Shown one piece after another: positions 50,655-59,082 of a stretch of 64,000 bases of DNA; position 1 is the stretch's first letter; the number at the start of each line of letters is the position of its first letter. Under the pieces are notes generated by a model. It ran no database searches, had not been told where the DNA came from, and saw only the letters and a list, made by a program, of their open reading frames with translations. Both the position numbers and the translations under genes were made by a program. This DNA is from Fen-1364 sp049515135 (GTDB lineage Bacteria > Spirochaetota > Spirochaetia > SZUA-6 > Fen-1364), in assembly GCA_049515135.1 (NCBI GenBank), contig JBEKUJ010000006.1:164386-228385 (forward strand), written 5' to 3'.

Positions 50655-51649
50655 CGGACGCCTACAGGGAGTTCAGTGCGCTCATGGGGAGCGGGAAGTT
50701 CCGCCAGGCGGCGGAGCTGGCCGCGCGGGAGCTTGCCAGGGGGGAAGGCGCCGCCGCGTTCTGGCTCACGCGCCGGGCGAGCGCGCTGAACCGCGCCTCT
50801 GACTACGAACAGGCGTTCGCCGATTCGAGGAGCGCACTCGCCCTCGAACCGTCCAACCCGTACGCCGTCCTCTGCGCCGCTGACGCGCTGCTGGGCCTGC
50901 AGCGCCCGCAGGAGGCGCTGGGCCACTACCGGGAGATCGCGGCACACGCCAAGGTGGGTGGCCGCGCGCGAGCCGGCATCTTGGAAAGCCTGGCGGTCCT
51001 GGGCCGATGGCAGGAGCTGCTCGATTCTATTGCCGCGGCCCCCGCTGAAGAGAGATATCCATGGCGCGTGAAAGCTCTTCACACGCAGGGCAGGACGGAA
51101 GAAGCCATGAGCGAGTGTCGGCAGTGGCTTGCCGCGCGTCCGGATCATCCGCCCGCCCTCTGGGAGCTATCGGAGCTGGAGGTCGCATCAGACGGCCTGG
51201 AGACCGTCCGCGCCCGCTACGAGCGCCTCGCGCGGATCCCGACCCTCCCCCCTGTCTACCGCGAGATTTACGCCTCCCTGTGCAGGCGGGCCGGGCTCCC
51301 CGAGCTTGCCCTAGAGGAATACCGGAAGATCGGCGAAGCGGGCGAAGGGACGCGCGTGCAGAAAAAGCAGGCCTTTCTCCTTGCAAAGACCGGACGCGAG
51401 CAGGAAGCCATTCCCCTCCTGGAGGAGCTTTTGACCCTGGACCCGAAAGATATCTACCTTCATTCCAGCTACGGCGCCGCGTGCGCGCGGGTGAACCAGA
51501 TCGAGAGGGCAATCGAGTTCTACATCCGGCTCATGGGGACCCATCCCGAGGAGAAGGGGTTGTATGGAAGGATCAACCGGCTGAAAAAGAAGATCGCGGG
51601 CCCGGCCGCGCGGCCCACGGGGCCCGGCCCGGGGAACGCCGCATCATGA
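50651..51649 (+). CDS. TPR-repeat protein of the island operon, 332 aa
   Basis: Almost entirely helical, with recognisable TPR units: SDYEQAFADSRSALALEPSN, LQRPQEALGHYREI, REQEAIPLLEELLTLDPKD and NQIERAIEFYIRLMGTHPEE. The tail is basic then Gly/Pro-rich. It has no enzyme motif and likely acts as a scaffold between the helicase and the ATPase. Both ends overlap the neighbours as ATGA, so the three products are probably made in fixed ratio. Confidence 0.85.
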   Translation: MTDAYREFSALMGSGKFRQAAELAARELARGEGAAAFWLTRRASALNRASDYEQAFADSRSALALEPSNPYAVLCAADALLGLQRPQEALGHYREIAAHAKVGGRARAGILESLAVLGRWQELLDSIAAAPAEERYPWRVKALHTQGRTEEAMSECRQWLAARPDHPPALWELSELEVASDGLETVRARYERLARIPTLPPVYREIYASLCRRAGLPELALEEYRKIGEAGEGTRVQKKQAFLLAKTGREQEAIPLLEELLTLDPKDIYLHSSYGAACARVNQIERAIEFYIRLMGTHPEEKGLYGRINRLKKKIAGPAARPTGPGPGNAAS

Positions 51650-54600
51650 GCGAACATCTTTCGATTGGAGATCTCATCGATGTCCCGCCCATCCGCACAG
51701 TCATCCGGCTGGCGGAGGGGACGGAGCAGCCGGAGCAGATCGCATCCAGCTTCGTGTTTACCCCGGAGGTGTTTGCGCATTTCAGCGTGCTCGCCGAGGC
51801 GCTTGCCTCCGGCAAGGGACAGGGGTATTTCCTCCAGGGGGACTTCGGGTCCGGGAAGAGCCACTTCCTTGCCGCGCTGCGCGCCTGGGTCTCGGGCTCG
51901 CCGGGCGCGGGGGAGCTTGCGCGACGACACGCGGGCCTGGGCCGGCTCTCCGCAACCGGAGCGCGCTTTGTGGCCGCGGCGATATCGCTGGTGGATCATC
52001 GCGCCTCATCGGATCTGGAGTCGATTGTCCTGGAAACGGTTGCCCGGGAGCTGGGGGCTGACGCGGATGAGTGGCGGGGAGAAAACCGTCTGGATACGTT
52101 CACGCGCATGCTCGAAACGGCGCGTGCGACGGGGCGCTCGGGCATCGTTCTCCTGGTGGACGAGCTTTCCGAGTTCCTCCGATCCAAGCCATCGCCGCAG
52201 GCGCTGAACGAGGACGCCAGGACGCTGCAGCTGCTGGGAGAGATGGCGAGCAGCGGGCCGTTGTGGATCGTGGCAGCGGTGCAGGAATCCATCGAGCGCA
52301 CGGGGGACCTCTCGCAGGCCATCGTTCGCAAGATCAAGGATCGATTCCCCGTCAAGATGGCGCTCTCGACGCTCCACATCAAGGCGCTGCTCTCGGAGAG
52401 GCTGGTGCGGCTGAAGCCCGGCGCGGGGGAGGCGCTCTACCGAATCTATGAGCAGTTCCGCGGGCAGTTCCCCGGCTTCTCCTCCTCCTTCGAGGAGTTT
52501 CGGGCAGTCTATCCCGTGCATCCGAAAACGATCTCCCTCCTCGAAGGGCTGGGCGGTTTGTTCTCCCAGCACAGGGGCATTGTGGACTTTGTCCACTCCC
52601 GCATTGCCGGGGATGCCGCCAGGGGAATCCCCTCGCACCTGAGCCGGCCGGCCTCGGAGCTTCTTGCGCCGGACAGCATCTACGATCACTTCAGCCAGCG
52701 GCTGGCGGAGTTTTCCGCGTTCCACATCTATCCCCGGCACATCGTTCCGCACCTGGACGATGTGATCGAACACACCCTGGCAACTGCCGAGGATCGGCTG
52801 TTGTGCCGCAGGGTCGTCCGGATGCTTGTGCTCTACCGCATTCATCCCACGGCAACGCCTCCTTCAGTGGCCGAGCTGGCGGAGCTTGCATCGTGCAGTC
52901 TCGATGCGCATTCTCCCGAGCTGAACGCGCGGTTTCTCGCGGAAGCCATCCTCGATCCTGTAGCGGCATCCAGCCGGTTCCTCTCGCGGGCCGCGGACCC
53001 CGGCGGCGACCCACGGAAAGCGACATATCGCATCGTCACGGAGGACGATCCGGCGAAGCTCCTGGCCGCCCGCATCTCGCGGATGGCCGCCGAGCCCGCT
53101 GCCGACGACTCCCGCCTGCTGCGCGCGCCCCTGGCGCGCCTGTCAGAGTCGGATGCCTGGCCGGGGAAAGCGGTCCTCACGGAAGGCATGCGGCGCTCCG
53201 TCACATGGCTCGGGAGCGAGCGCAAGGCGTTTCTCTGCTTCCTTTCCCCCGGGGAAGAGGATGCCGCGCGTGAAAGGATCGGCCGCGAATGCGCCGCCGA
53301 TGTCGACTTCGCCGTGGTCTTCAGCGTCGGGCAGACCGCTTTCGCCGCGGAGCATACGGCGGTCTGGGAGGTCCCGGTTCCCCAGCGCCAGGAGGTGCTC
53401 CGCGAGTTCCTCGCATCGCTTCTCGTTGCCGCGGAGCTACGGCCGGGCAATCCGGCCGAAGCTCCCCTGATCTCGGAAGCCCAGGAGCAGGTGAGCCGAC
53501 GCCAGGCCGCAGCCTGCCAGGCGGCACTGGAGGCCTTCTATCAGGGTGAGTTCAGCGGCCCTGGGCTTCGCGTGGAAGCTTCAGTTCGTCAACTGCGCCG
53601 CTTCGACCGTCTGCTGGAATGCGCGGCGGAAGGTCTCCTGGAAAAGCGCTATCCCCGTTTCCGCGACGTGGCGCCCCGACGGTTCCCGGCCTCGTCCCGG
53701 ATGTACCAGCAGCTCCTGGAGGAGTTCATTGCGCCCGGCAGCCTTTCCCTCAACGAGGCGCGGGCGCGGTCCCTGGGTCCGGCGATAGACGGCCTTGCCT
53801 TCCCCCTCGGCCTGGTCGAGATCAAGCGCAGCTCCTATCACTTTGCGCCGAACATCGCTGAGCATGCCCTGCTGACTTTCTTCTTCAGCCTGCTTCGCCC
53901 CGCCTCCGCCACTCCCATGGCACAGGTGCTGGAGCGGCTGCAGCGGGACGTTTTCGGCCTTCCCCATGACACTGCCCTTTTCCTGGTTGCCGCCCTTGCA
54001 GTCGGCGGATTGGTCAGCGCCCGAAGGAGCGGACGCTCAATTCCCCTGGAGCAGCTCGGGCTGCAGACCGTTGAGAAGGCGGAGCAACTGCTGCCCGGCG
54101 AGCTGATCGGAAGCGCAGACCGCTCCACGCTGCTCGCTGAATGCGCATTCCTGGCGCCCGCCGCCGCGGAAGAGGCGTTCGGGCTACGACAGCAGCGGGA
54201 CGCGTGGAAAGAGGTCATCAAGCTCCGCGATCTGGCCTCCAGCCTCATCGCCGATATCCGCCAGCGCGTCACCGGCGTCGCGGAGTTCTCCGCTTTTTCC
54301 GCGTTCGACTTCAAGGCATTCGAGGCAAAGCTGACCGGCCTGGAGACGGTCGCGCGGGAAATCAAGCCGTCGTTGGGCGCGAAAGAGGGGCTGGAAAGGT
54401 TCCTTGCCGCGTGGCGCGGGACGGGACTCACGGCGGATGACGTGGAGCTCCTCAAAGGGCTCGGGCGGTTCCTGTCGCAGGGCGCCGAGCAGTTCGTATT
54501 CGTCGCGCATTACCTTCGCCACCCGGCGGTCGATCGTGCCGCGGCGATGGAGCCGCAGCTCGCCGCGCTGCGCGAGGAGATCCACGCGCTGATCGCGACC

Positions 54601-56508
54601 CCGGCCTCCGGCGTGCTCCCGGATGGCGGAGAAAGGCTGGCGACGCTGTTCGCCCACTTCAGGGAGAGATACACGCTCCTCTACTCGGGAATGCACGCCG
54701 AGTTCTACCGGACCCGCGAGCCGGCAAAGCTGTCCCGACAGGTCTCGCGAGCCGTTGGCGCCCTCCGGCTCCTTGCTTCGATCGATTCACTAGACCGGCC
54801 GCCCGACCTCGGCCGCTTTCTCGAGCTTCTGGAGCCGCGCGCCCCACAGCGCTGCGATCGCCACGTCTCGGAGGAGTTGCTCCGCGGGGCGGTCTGCGGC
54901 TGCGGGTTTCAGCCCGGCGATACGCCGGCGATCGAGCGGCCCGACCATCCGGAGGAGCAGATCGAGAAAGCGCTCGCTTCGTTCGTCGACGGGCTGCATG
55001 CTCCCCGGGTCAGGGAAGCGGTGGCTGCCCGGGCTTTCGCGCTGCAGGATGCCAATCCCGGCGTCGCAAAAAGGCTGGGAGAGCTTGCCTCCGCGCTTTC
55101 CCGCCAGGCCTTGAGCCCGGCCGCGTTGATCGACCTCCTGGATGCGTCGCTGTGCCACGAGATCGAGCAGGCGCTGGCGGGCCGCGTCCCCGTCGTTCAC
55201 CTCAGTCTGGACGATCTGGCCCGGAAAGTGGCGGGAAGGCGCCTGCCCGCCGAAAGAATCGAGGCCGCCGTACGCGAGTGGCTCTCCGACGCGGGCCGCA
55301 CGGCGGGGGGCGCGCTCGGGGCCGACGGCGGTGCGGCCGGGACCGTGGCCCGGCCCGAAGCGGGGCCGACGGAGCTCATTGCCGTCGAAGCGGCTCAGGG
55401 AGATGTCCGGGCACCAGGCTCGTACTTCGATCCCATGGCCTGGTGGCCTCTTCTCCACCCCGGGCTTCTCCGTGCAGAGCCCCTCCCCGGGGATCCTTCC
55501 TTGGAACAGACGTCGATAGCCGCGGCGCTGGAGACGCGGTATCCCTCGGCCAGGCTGGCGGAGGAGTTTCGCCAGGCCCGAACGGATGGCCTGCTGCGCT
55601 TCGTGTCCCGGGAGCCCCTTCACACGCAGGCCGTCCGGGCGGCCTGGCTCGTCATCGCCGAACGGGTGCTCGGCGGAGAACGCCTTCCCACCCCGGCGCC
55701 CCCTGACTCTCTCCTTGCGGACGCCGCCGAGGCGGCGCGCGTCATCTCCCGTCTGCGCGCGGTGATCCGTTACGCGGCGCTGCGGGAACAGGCGTTTCCC
55801 GAACGGCTGGAGGCGCGGCTGTGCATTGACGCCATCATCGCCGACCCGTGGTCCACCGACGAGCTGCGGCGCGCGGCGGAGCACGCGCTTGCTGATATGG
55901 AAACCACGGGGAGTCGGTGGCTGGCCTCCCTTCCCGCGGCCGCGGCCCTTTCCCTTCGGGACAACCCCGTGGTGCTCGTCATGGATGGGGTCAGCGCCGA
56001 CCTGTGGCTGGCGAACGCGGAGTCTCTCACGCGGGCCGCGCCGGGCGCACGGTGGGAGTGGCTGAGGCTGGACGGAAACGTCGCCACCCCGGATTCCCTT
56101 GCGCTTCAGCTCGGGATCGAAGGCGATCCCCTGGACGTGCTGGCGGCAAACGGGATCCCGTACGTCCAGCTCAGCGGCAGGGAGGAGAACCTCGCCGCCG
56201 CGCTCTCCGGAGGGCTGTCCGCGGCGCGCTCACCGGGCCAGGCCGCCGTGGCCCGCATCGCCCTTGTGGACCGGGCAGCTCACCGAGGCGAGCTTCGGCT
56301 CGGCGCGATGGCAGAGGCATTGGCCAGCCTGCTGGAGCAGCGGCTCGCGGAGGTTGTCTCGCTGTGCCAGTCCGAGGGAAAGCCGCTCGTGCTGACCGCG
56401 GACCATGGCCTCTCCCTCGTCGGGGGCAGGCTGACGCACGGCGGCGGTGGCGTGTACGAACGGGCCATCTGCCGCATTACGTGGCGCTCCGCGCGCAAGC
56501 AAAGCTGA
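51646..56508 (+). CDS. BrxC/DUF6079-like P-loop ATPase fused to a C-terminal PglZ-like domain, 1620 aa
   Basis: The N-terminus IGDLIDVPPIRTVIRLAEG and FVFTPEVFAHF followed by Walker A GDFGSGKS (65-72) and Walker B IVLLVDEL (167-174) resemble the BrxC/DUF6079 family of BREX-type ATPases. A long helical middle (about 400-1100) has no motif I recognise. The C-terminal 180 residues look like PglZ, of the alkaline phosphatase superfamily: VMDGVSADLW with Asp1447, LTADHG with Asp1586-His1587, and LTHGGGG with His1598. The start is the ATG overlapping the TPR stop; the frame upstream is a shadow of the TPR gene. In known BREX loci these two modules are normally separate proteins. Confidence 0.78.
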   Translation: MSEHLSIGDLIDVPPIRTVIRLAEGTEQPEQIASSFVFTPEVFAHFSVLAEALASGKGQGYFLQGDFGSGKSHFLAALRAWVSGSPGAGELARRHAGLGRLSATGARFVAAAISLVDHRASSDLESIVLETVARELGADADEWRGENRLDTFTRMLETARATGRSGIVLLVDELSEFLRSKPSPQALNEDARTLQLLGEMASSGPLWIVAAVQESIERTGDLSQAIVRKIKDRFPVKMALSTLHIKALLSERLVRLKPGAGEALYRIYEQFRGQFPGFSSSFEEFRAVYPVHPKTISLLEGLGGLFSQHRGIVDFVHSRIAGDAARGIPSHLSRPASELLAPDSIYDHFSQRLAEFSAFHIYPRHIVPHLDDVIEHTLATAEDRLLCRRVVRMLVLYRIHPTATPPSVAELAELASCSLDAHSPELNARFLAEAILDPVAASSRFLSRAADPGGDPRKATYRIVTEDDPAKLLAARISRMAAEPAADDSRLLRAPLARLSESDAWPGKAVLTEGMRRSVTWLGSERKAFLCFLSPGEEDAARERIGRECAADVDFAVVFSVGQTAFAAEHTAVWEVPVPQRQEVLREFLASLLVAAELRPGNPAEAPLISEAQEQVSRRQAAACQAALEAFYQGEFSGPGLRVEASVRQLRRFDRLLECAAEGLLEKRYPRFRDVAPRRFPASSRMYQQLLEEFIAPGSLSLNEARARSLGPAIDGLAFPLGLVEIKRSSYHFAPNIAEHALLTFFFSLLRPASATPMAQVLERLQRDVFGLPHDTALFLVAALAVGGLVSARRSGRSIPLEQLGLQTVEKAEQLLPGELIGSADRSTLLAECAFLAPAAAEEAFGLRQQRDAWKEVIKLRDLASSLIADIRQRVTGVAEFSAFSAFDFKAFEAKLTGLETVAREIKPSLGAKEGLERFLAAWRGTGLTADDVELLKGLGRFLSQGAEQFVFVAHYLRHPAVDRAAAMEPQLAALREEIHALIATPASGVLPDGGERLATLFAHFRERYTLLYSGMHAEFYRTREPAKLSRQVSRAVGALRLLASIDSLDRPPDLGRFLELLEPRAPQRCDRHVSEELLRGAVCGCGFQPGDTPAIERPDHPEEQIEKALASFVDGLHAPRVREAVAARAFALQDANPGVAKRLGELASALSRQALSPAALIDLLDASLCHEIEQALAGRVPVVHLSLDDLARKVAGRRLPAERIEAAVREWLSDAGRTAGGALGADGGAAGTVARPEAGPTELIAVEAAQGDVRAPGSYFDPMAWWPLLHPGLLRAEPLPGDPSLEQTSIAAALETRYPSARLAEEFRQARTDGLLRFVSREPLHTQAVRAAWLVIAERVLGGERLPTPAPPDSLLADAAEAARVISRLRAVIRYAALREQAFPERLEARLCIDAIIADPWSTDELRRAAEHALADMETTGSRWLASLPAAAALSLRDNPVVLVMDGVSADLWLANAESLTRAAPGARWEWLRLDGNVATPDSLALQLGIEGDPLDVLAANGIPYVQLSGREENLAAALSGGLSAARSPGQAAVARIALVDRAAHRGELRLGAMAEALASLLEQRLAEVVSLCQSEGKPLVLTADHGLSLVGGRLTHGGGGVYERAICRITWRSARKQS

Positions 56509-56509
56509 G

Positions 56510-58741
56510 ATGCCGCAGGAGATCGAGGGCCAGATACAGTCCGTCGTGTTTCGGACGGCAGACGGCAGTTTCAACGTTGTGCGCGTCCTGCGGGACGGCT
56601 CCCCTGAGCCCATCACCGCCGCCGGATACCTCGCGGGAACGGGCCCCGGGGAGAGAGTCCGGCTGAAAGGCGATTGGGAGACCCATCCGAGATTCGGCAG
56701 GCAGTTCAAGGTCACCGAGTGCCTTCCCCTGCTTCCCGCCAGCGTGGAAGGCATCAAGGCGTATCTCGGGTCCGGCCTCGTGGAAGGGATAGGCCCCGAG
56801 ATGGCGAAAAGGATCGTGGGTCGATTCGGAGCTGAGTCGCTTCGCGTGATCGACGAGGAGCCGAAGCTCCTGTCCACCGTGCCGGGGATCGGGCCCAAGA
56901 GGATTGCCGCCATCGGCAAGGCATGGCAGCAGCAGCGCGGAATCCGGGAGGCAATGCTTTTCCTCCAGTCCCACGGGGTGAGCCCGGCCTACGCGGCCAG
57001 GATCTATCGGCATTACGGGGACCGGGCGGTGCAGGTGGTCCGGGAGAACCCCTACCGGCTCGCGGAGGACGTCGAGGGGATTGGTTTCCTCACGGCGGAC
57101 AAGTTCGCCCGCGGCCTTGGGTTCCCCGAGGACTCACCAGCGCGGGCGGAGGCCGGCATACTCCACGCACTTTCGAAGTCGGCGGAGGAAGGCCACATGT
57201 TCCTTCCTTCGACGGACCTTCTCCAGGAGAGCCAGAAGATGCTGGAATGCGACCGCAAGATCCTTTGGGAAGCTCTCGACAGGTTGATCGCCACCCGCCG
57301 CGTGGTTGCGGAAGATCTGGGACGTTCGCCTCGGACGCCCGGCGCTGATCGTGAGGGTGACAAGACCCGTGCGGCCGTCGTGCCGAGCGAACGGGCCATC
57401 TACCTCCCGGCGCTCCATGCCGCCGAGCAGGGAATCGTCGAGCAGATTTCACGCCTGCGCGGCGCCGCCCGCGTTCTTCCCGTTGTCGATGAGGAGACTG
57501 CGGCGGCCCGCGCGCACGCGGCGCTGTCCATCTCCCTTGCACCGAAGCAGGTCAAGGCGGTCACCGGGGCTCTCGCTGAGAAGCTCCTGGTCATCACCGG
57601 CGGACCCGGCACGGGAAAGACCACCATCCAGCGCGCGCTCCTCTCCGTCCTCTCCTCGCTGGGAGCACGGGTCCTCCTGGCAGCTCCCACGGGGCGCGCG
57701 GCGAAGCGCCTGGGAGAGGCCACGGGGCAGGAGGCCAGGACGATCCATCGGCTCCTGGAATATATGCCCCGGGAAAAACGGTTCCGACGCTCCTTGGAGG
57801 AACCGCTTCGCTGCGACGTTCTCGTCGTCGACGAGGCGTCGATGATCGACGCGCCCCTGATGCACCAGATGCTGAAAGCGGTCCCATCGGGCGCCTCGCT
57901 GGTCCTCGTCGGGGACGCGCATCAGCTTCCCTCGGTGGGACCCGGCACGGTCCTCTCCGATCTCATCACATCGGCAACGATCCCGGTCGTAGAGCTCACC
58001 GACATCTTCCGCCAGAGCCAGACCAGCAGCATCGTGACCAACGCGCACCGCATCAACGTGGGGCTCTCCCCCGCGGAGGACCAGTCCGAAGAGCTGCGTG
58101 ATTTCTTCTTCATCGAGCAGGAAGAGCCCGCGAGGGTCGCGCGGACGGTGGTGGAGCTTGCCTGCAGGCGGATCCCGCTGCGCTTCCACCTGGACCCGAT
58201 GGAAGATGTGCAGGTTCTTTCGCCGATGCATCGCGGCGAGGCGGGGGTCGAGAACCTCAACAGGCTGCTCCAGGAGGAATTGAACCCGGCGGGAGAAGAG
58301 GTCGAGAGGCACGGCAGGGGCCTGCGCACGCACGACAAGGTCATGCAGCTTCGAAACGACTACGAGCGGGATGTGTTCAATGGCGACATCGGCCGGGTTG
58401 CGGCCGCAGACCGGGAAACCGGGCGGGTGACAATCGACTTCGATGGCAGGCTCGTCGTGTACGAGAGCTCCGACCTTGGCGCCCTGGTGCCCGCGTACGC
58501 GGTCTCCGTGCACAAGGCGCAGGGCGCGGAGTTTCCCGCGGTGATCGTGCCGCTTCTCATGCAGCACTTCCCCCTCCTGCAGCGCAACCTCCTGTATACT
58601 GCGGTCACCCGGGGCAAGCGGCTGGTCGTGTTAGTCGGATCACGGAAGGCCCTTGCGATCGCCCTGCGCAACGACACGCCCCGCCGCCGCAACTCCCGCC
58701 TGGCGGAGAAGCTTGCCGCGGCTCACGGCCTCGATCCCTGA
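56510..58741 (+). CDS. recD2: RecD2-type ATP-dependent DNA helicase, 743 aa
   Basis: N-terminal OB-like domain (MPQEIEGQIQSVVFRTADGS), helix-hairpin-helix segments (LVEGIGPEMAKRIVGRFG, LLSTVPGIGPKRIAAIG), then an SF1B core: GGPGTGKTTIQ with Lys370, VVDEASMID with Asp441, VGDAHQLPSVGPG, VSVHKAQGAEFPAVIVP and YTAVTRGKRL. Length fits RecD2 (about 730). It moves 5'-3' on single-stranded DNA. It starts 1 nt after the ATPase-PglZ stop, so it belongs to the operon; a standalone housekeeping RecD2 would not need to be here. Confidence 0.93.
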   Translation: MPQEIEGQIQSVVFRTADGSFNVVRVLRDGSPEPITAAGYLAGTGPGERVRLKGDWETHPRFGRQFKVTECLPLLPASVEGIKAYLGSGLVEGIGPEMAKRIVGRFGAESLRVIDEEPKLLSTVPGIGPKRIAAIGKAWQQQRGIREAMLFLQSHGVSPAYAARIYRHYGDRAVQVVRENPYRLAEDVEGIGFLTADKFARGLGFPEDSPARAEAGILHALSKSAEEGHMFLPSTDLLQESQKMLECDRKILWEALDRLIATRRVVAEDLGRSPRTPGADREGDKTRAAVVPSERAIYLPALHAAEQGIVEQISRLRGAARVLPVVDEETAAARAHAALSISLAPKQVKAVTGALAEKLLVITGGPGTGKTTIQRALLSVLSSLGARVLLAAPTGRAAKRLGEATGQEARTIHRLLEYMPREKRFRRSLEEPLRCDVLVVDEASMIDAPLMHQMLKAVPSGASLVLVGDAHQLPSVGPGTVLSDLITSATIPVVELTDIFRQSQTSSIVTNAHRINVGLSPAEDQSEELRDFFFIEQEEPARVARTVVELACRRIPLRFHLDPMEDVQVLSPMHRGEAGVENLNRLLQEELNPAGEEVERHGRGLRTHDKVMQLRNDYERDVFNGDIGRVAAADRETGRVTIDFDGRLVVYESSDLGALVPAYAVSVHKAQGAEFPAVIVPLLMQHFPLLQRNLLYTAVTRGKRLVVLVGSRKALAIALRNDTPRRRNSRLAEKLAAAHGLDP

Positions 58742-58802
58742 AGGCCAGGCGTTCGAGATGCGCCGTCGGGCGCCCGGAACGGAGTGCTTTTGCCATTTTC
58801 CC

Positions 58803-58826
58803 GTGTCACCCTGAGTGTCACCCCGA
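58803..58826. repeat. 12-bp tandem repeat
   Basis: GTGTCACCCTGA followed directly by GTGTCACCCCGA (11 of 12 identical), in the gene-free stretch of about 340 bp after recD2. No function apparent; the rest of this stretch holds only the tRNA-like remnant. Confidence 0.5.
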
Positions 58827-58932
58827 GAAGATGCAAACGCAGCAACATCAGGAAAATTGCGGCAACGCAAATCAACACCATACTTGATCTATTTGTTTTC
58901 CTGCAATATACCTATCAACAACGGATTACGTA

Positions 58933-59005
58933 GGGCGACAACGAAGCAACTGCTTTCGTTACCTTCACACGGTAGAAGTCACCGGTTCAATCCCAGTATC
59001 GCCCA
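58933..59005 (+). pseudogene. Degenerate tRNA-Val copy / right attachment site
   Basis: The last 46 nt equal the 3' part of the tRNA-Val gene. The element also begins GGGCGA at the position expected for a 5' acceptor strand, for a total of 73 nt versus 72. The D-arm is not a tRNA D-arm (no GG pair), acceptor position 7 is mismatched, and the anticodon stem has a U-G pair. It is read as the right end of the island rather than a working tRNA. Confidence 0.65.
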
Positions 59006-59082
59006 AACAAAGCCCTACAACGGACGCCTCACGTAGTCCCGCCATGTCGCCCTGAACGTGAGGCGGCAGGATAATGACCTTC

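Larger units (their letters stand above)
47325..59005. mobile_element. Genomic island integrated at tRNA-Val, with a BREX-like operon
   Basis: The island is bounded by 46-bp direct repeats (47325-47370 and 58960-59005, 45 of 46 identical) that correspond to the 3' part of the tRNA-Val gene, the usual target of tyrosine integrases. The distance between repeats is 11,635 bp. Inside, next to the tRNA, is an integrase remnant in the correct position and orientation; the cargo is a four-gene operon and nothing else intact. With the integrase dead, the island is probably fixed. The boundaries are read from sequence; mobility is inferred. Confidence 0.75.

Noticed and set aside
49685..51148. Minus-strand open frame of 487 codons inside the island operon
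   Set aside because: It crosses the SNF2/TPR junction antisense and is low-complexity Arg/Ser/Pro; the plus-strand genes explain the region.
51061..51645. N-terminal extension of the BrxC/PglZ-like protein by 195 codons
   Set aside because: These codons overlap the TPR gene out of frame and are Arg/Ser/Pro-rich; the ATG at 51646 overlaps the TPR stop and starts the conserved domain.
58933..59005. Second functional tRNA-Val
   Set aside because: The D-arm lacks the conserved GG and stem, acceptor position 7 is mismatched and the anticodon stem is weakened.
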